This document shows positions 5,128 through 5,978 of a stretch of 5,978 nt of DNA, piece after piece. The stretch covers positions 1-5,978 of the forward strand of contig JAFVWG010000220.1 in the NCBI GenBank assembly GCA_017501805.1, given 5' to 3'. The DNA comes from Oscillospiraceae bacterium (lineage in GTDB: Bacteria > Bacillota > Clostridia > Oscillospirales > Oscillospiraceae). Under the pieces are notes generated by a model, which was not told the DNA's origin, did no database searches, and saw only the letters and a list, made by a program, of their open reading frames with translations. A program made the position numbers and the translations under genes. Within the stretch, counting starts at the first letter, position 1. Each line of letters begins with the position of its first letter.

Positions 5128-5913
5128 ATGAAAATCGGTTTTATCGGAACGGGAAATATGGGCGGAGCGCTTGCGCGCGCCGCCGCGAAATGCGGTGCCG
5201 AGCTTGTTCTCTTTGACCGCTGTGCGGAAACCGCTTCCGCGCTTGCCGCAGAGCTCGGCTGCCGAACCGCATCGCTTGAGGAACTGACCGCGGCGTGCGA
5301 TCTTATCTTTATCGGCGTGAAGCCGCAGGTGCTCCCGGACCTGCTTGCTCAGCTGAAGCCGCTGCTTCCGAAGGCTTCGGGTGCGACCTGGGTCAGTATG
5401 GCGGCCGGGGTGCCGATCGAGAAAATTCAGGCAGGTCTCGGCGGTGCACCGCTCATCCGCATTATGCCGAATACTCCCGTTGGTGTCGGTGCGGGTATGG
5501 TGCTCTATGCCTGCTCGGAGAATGTGACGGATGCTGCAAAGGCGGCGTTCCTTTCCGTACTCGGTGAGGCGGGGAAGGTTCTGGCGCTTCCCGAAACGCT
5601 CATCGACGCGGGCTGTGCGTTGTCCGGCTGCGGTCCCGCGTTTGTCTGTATGTTTGCCGAGGCACTCGCGGACGGCGGCGTTGCCTGCGGCCTGCCGCGT
5701 GCGCACGCGAAGCTTCTTGCGGCGCAGACGCTTCTCGGGACGGCCTCGTTGCTGCTTCGGGACGGAGCGGAGCCTGCCGCCCTCAAGGACGCGGTCTGCA
5801 GTCCGGGAGGTACGACGATCGAGGGTGTGCTTGCGCTGGAGGAAGGGCACTTCCGCGGCACTGTGATGCGGGCGGTCCGTGCGGCTTGCGACAAAGCAAA
5901 GAAGCTTTCCTGA
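5128..5913 (+). CDS. proC: Pyrroline-5-carboxylate reductase
   Basis: ProC reduces 1-pyrroline-5-carboxylate to L-proline with NAD(P)H, the last step of proline synthesis, in the cytosol. The 261-residue protein is of normal length. It has the Rossmann dinucleotide motif GFIGTGNMGGAL (4-15), VKPQ (63-66), RIMPNTP (111-117) and the C-terminal catalytic/dimerisation motifs SGCGPAF (166-172) and SPGGTTIEG (225-233). The usual motif is SGSGPAY; here the second Ser is Cys and the Tyr is Phe. The protein has 11 cysteines, a high number, which fits an anaerobe. The ATG has a GAGGTGA site (5114-5120) that overlaps the stop of the upstream Lrp/AsnC gene, so translation is probably coupled. Neither proA nor proB is in the window. 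A terminator follows directly. Confidence 0.96.
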   Translation: MKIGFIGTGNMGGALARAAAKCGAELVLFDRCAETASALAAELGCRTASLEELTAACDLIFIGVKPQVLPDLLAQLKPLLPKASGATWVSMAAGVPIEKIQAGLGGAPLIRIMPNTPVGVGAGMVLYACSENVTDAAKAAFLSVLGEAGKVLALPETLIDAGCALSGCGPAFVCMFAEALADGGVACGLPRAHAKLLAAQTLLGTASLLLRDGAEPAALKDAVCSPGGTTIEGVLALEEGHFRGTVMRAVRAACDKAKKLS

Positions 5914-5959
5914 ATGTCGATTTGTGTCGACAAAAACTTCGATAAAATCGGCATTTTTT
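5913..5959 (+). terminator. Intrinsic terminator of the Lrp/AsnC-proC operon
   Basis: AATGTCGATTT (5913-5923) pairs with AAATCGGCATT (5945-5955, one G-U pair). An inner stem TGTCGA (5925-5930) with TCGATA (5939-5944) extends the hairpin, which is followed by six T (5954-5959). It starts at the last base of the proC stop. A competing small hairpin, TGTCGA (5915-5920) with TCGACA (5927-5932), shares its 5' arm. Confidence 0.75.
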
Positions 5960-5978
5960 CATTGAAAAATCCTTTGAA

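Noticed and set aside
4618..5850. 410-codon minus-strand open frame opposite the Lrp/AsnC and proC genes
   Set aside because: It spans two well-identified genes in antisense, is extremely Arg-rich with low-complexity composition, and shows no family motif; it is a shadow frame.
1..5978. CRISPR array, tRNA or rRNA gene, insertion sequence or phage attachment site
   Set aside because: No regularly spaced repeats, transposase-like frames, terminal inverted repeats or tRNA-like cloverleaf sequences were seen on reading both strands.

Overview
The window looks like chromosomal DNA of an anaerobic, endospore-forming Bacillota, probably a clostridial lineage with moderately GC-rich coding sequence. 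The reasons are a SpoIVB sporulation protease gene, strong AGGAGG-type ribosome binding sites, TTG/GTG starts, near-consensus sigma-A promoters and U-tailed intrinsic terminators. The lineage is inferred; no marker gene fixes it. All genes lie on the + strand and form four transcription units.

Unit 1 (1 to about 1836) begins off the left edge. It holds the 3' part of an HPr-kinase/PEPCK-fold kinase-like gene, a small PqqD-family (RiPP recognition element-like) protein, an S24/S26 signal-peptidase-like protein with a Ser/His pair and no clear membrane anchor, and a DUF2461 protein. The genes are separated by 1 nt, an overlap and 9 nt, and end at a strong hairpin terminator. Kinase + peptide-binding chaperone + peptidase is the logic of a peptide-modifying system. 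It is the best candidate here for something poorly described, but no precursor peptide is visible.

Unit 2 (about 1889-2945) is a single gene, the SpoIVB (S55) serine protease that signals from forespore to mother cell. It has a TTG start set by a strong RBS, a candidate forespore-sigma promoter and its own weak terminator. The usual neighbour spo0A is not downstream.

Unit 3 (2970-4442) is a single CapA-family (calcineurin-like phosphoesterase fold) gene without a signal peptide. It is driven by an almost perfect sigma-A promoter, with a 17-bp palindrome just downstream of the expected start point, and ends at a strong terminator. A short tandem duplication spans its stop codon.

Unit 4 (about 4610-5959) is a two-gene operon of an Lrp/AsnC-family regulator and proC (pyrroline-5-carboxylate reductase, last step of proline synthesis), 12 nt apart and closed by a terminator. 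The arrangement suggests a regulator controlling its own operon in response to an amino acid. The 307-nt gap before it contains the capA terminator, short repeats and promoter-like elements but no convincing gene.
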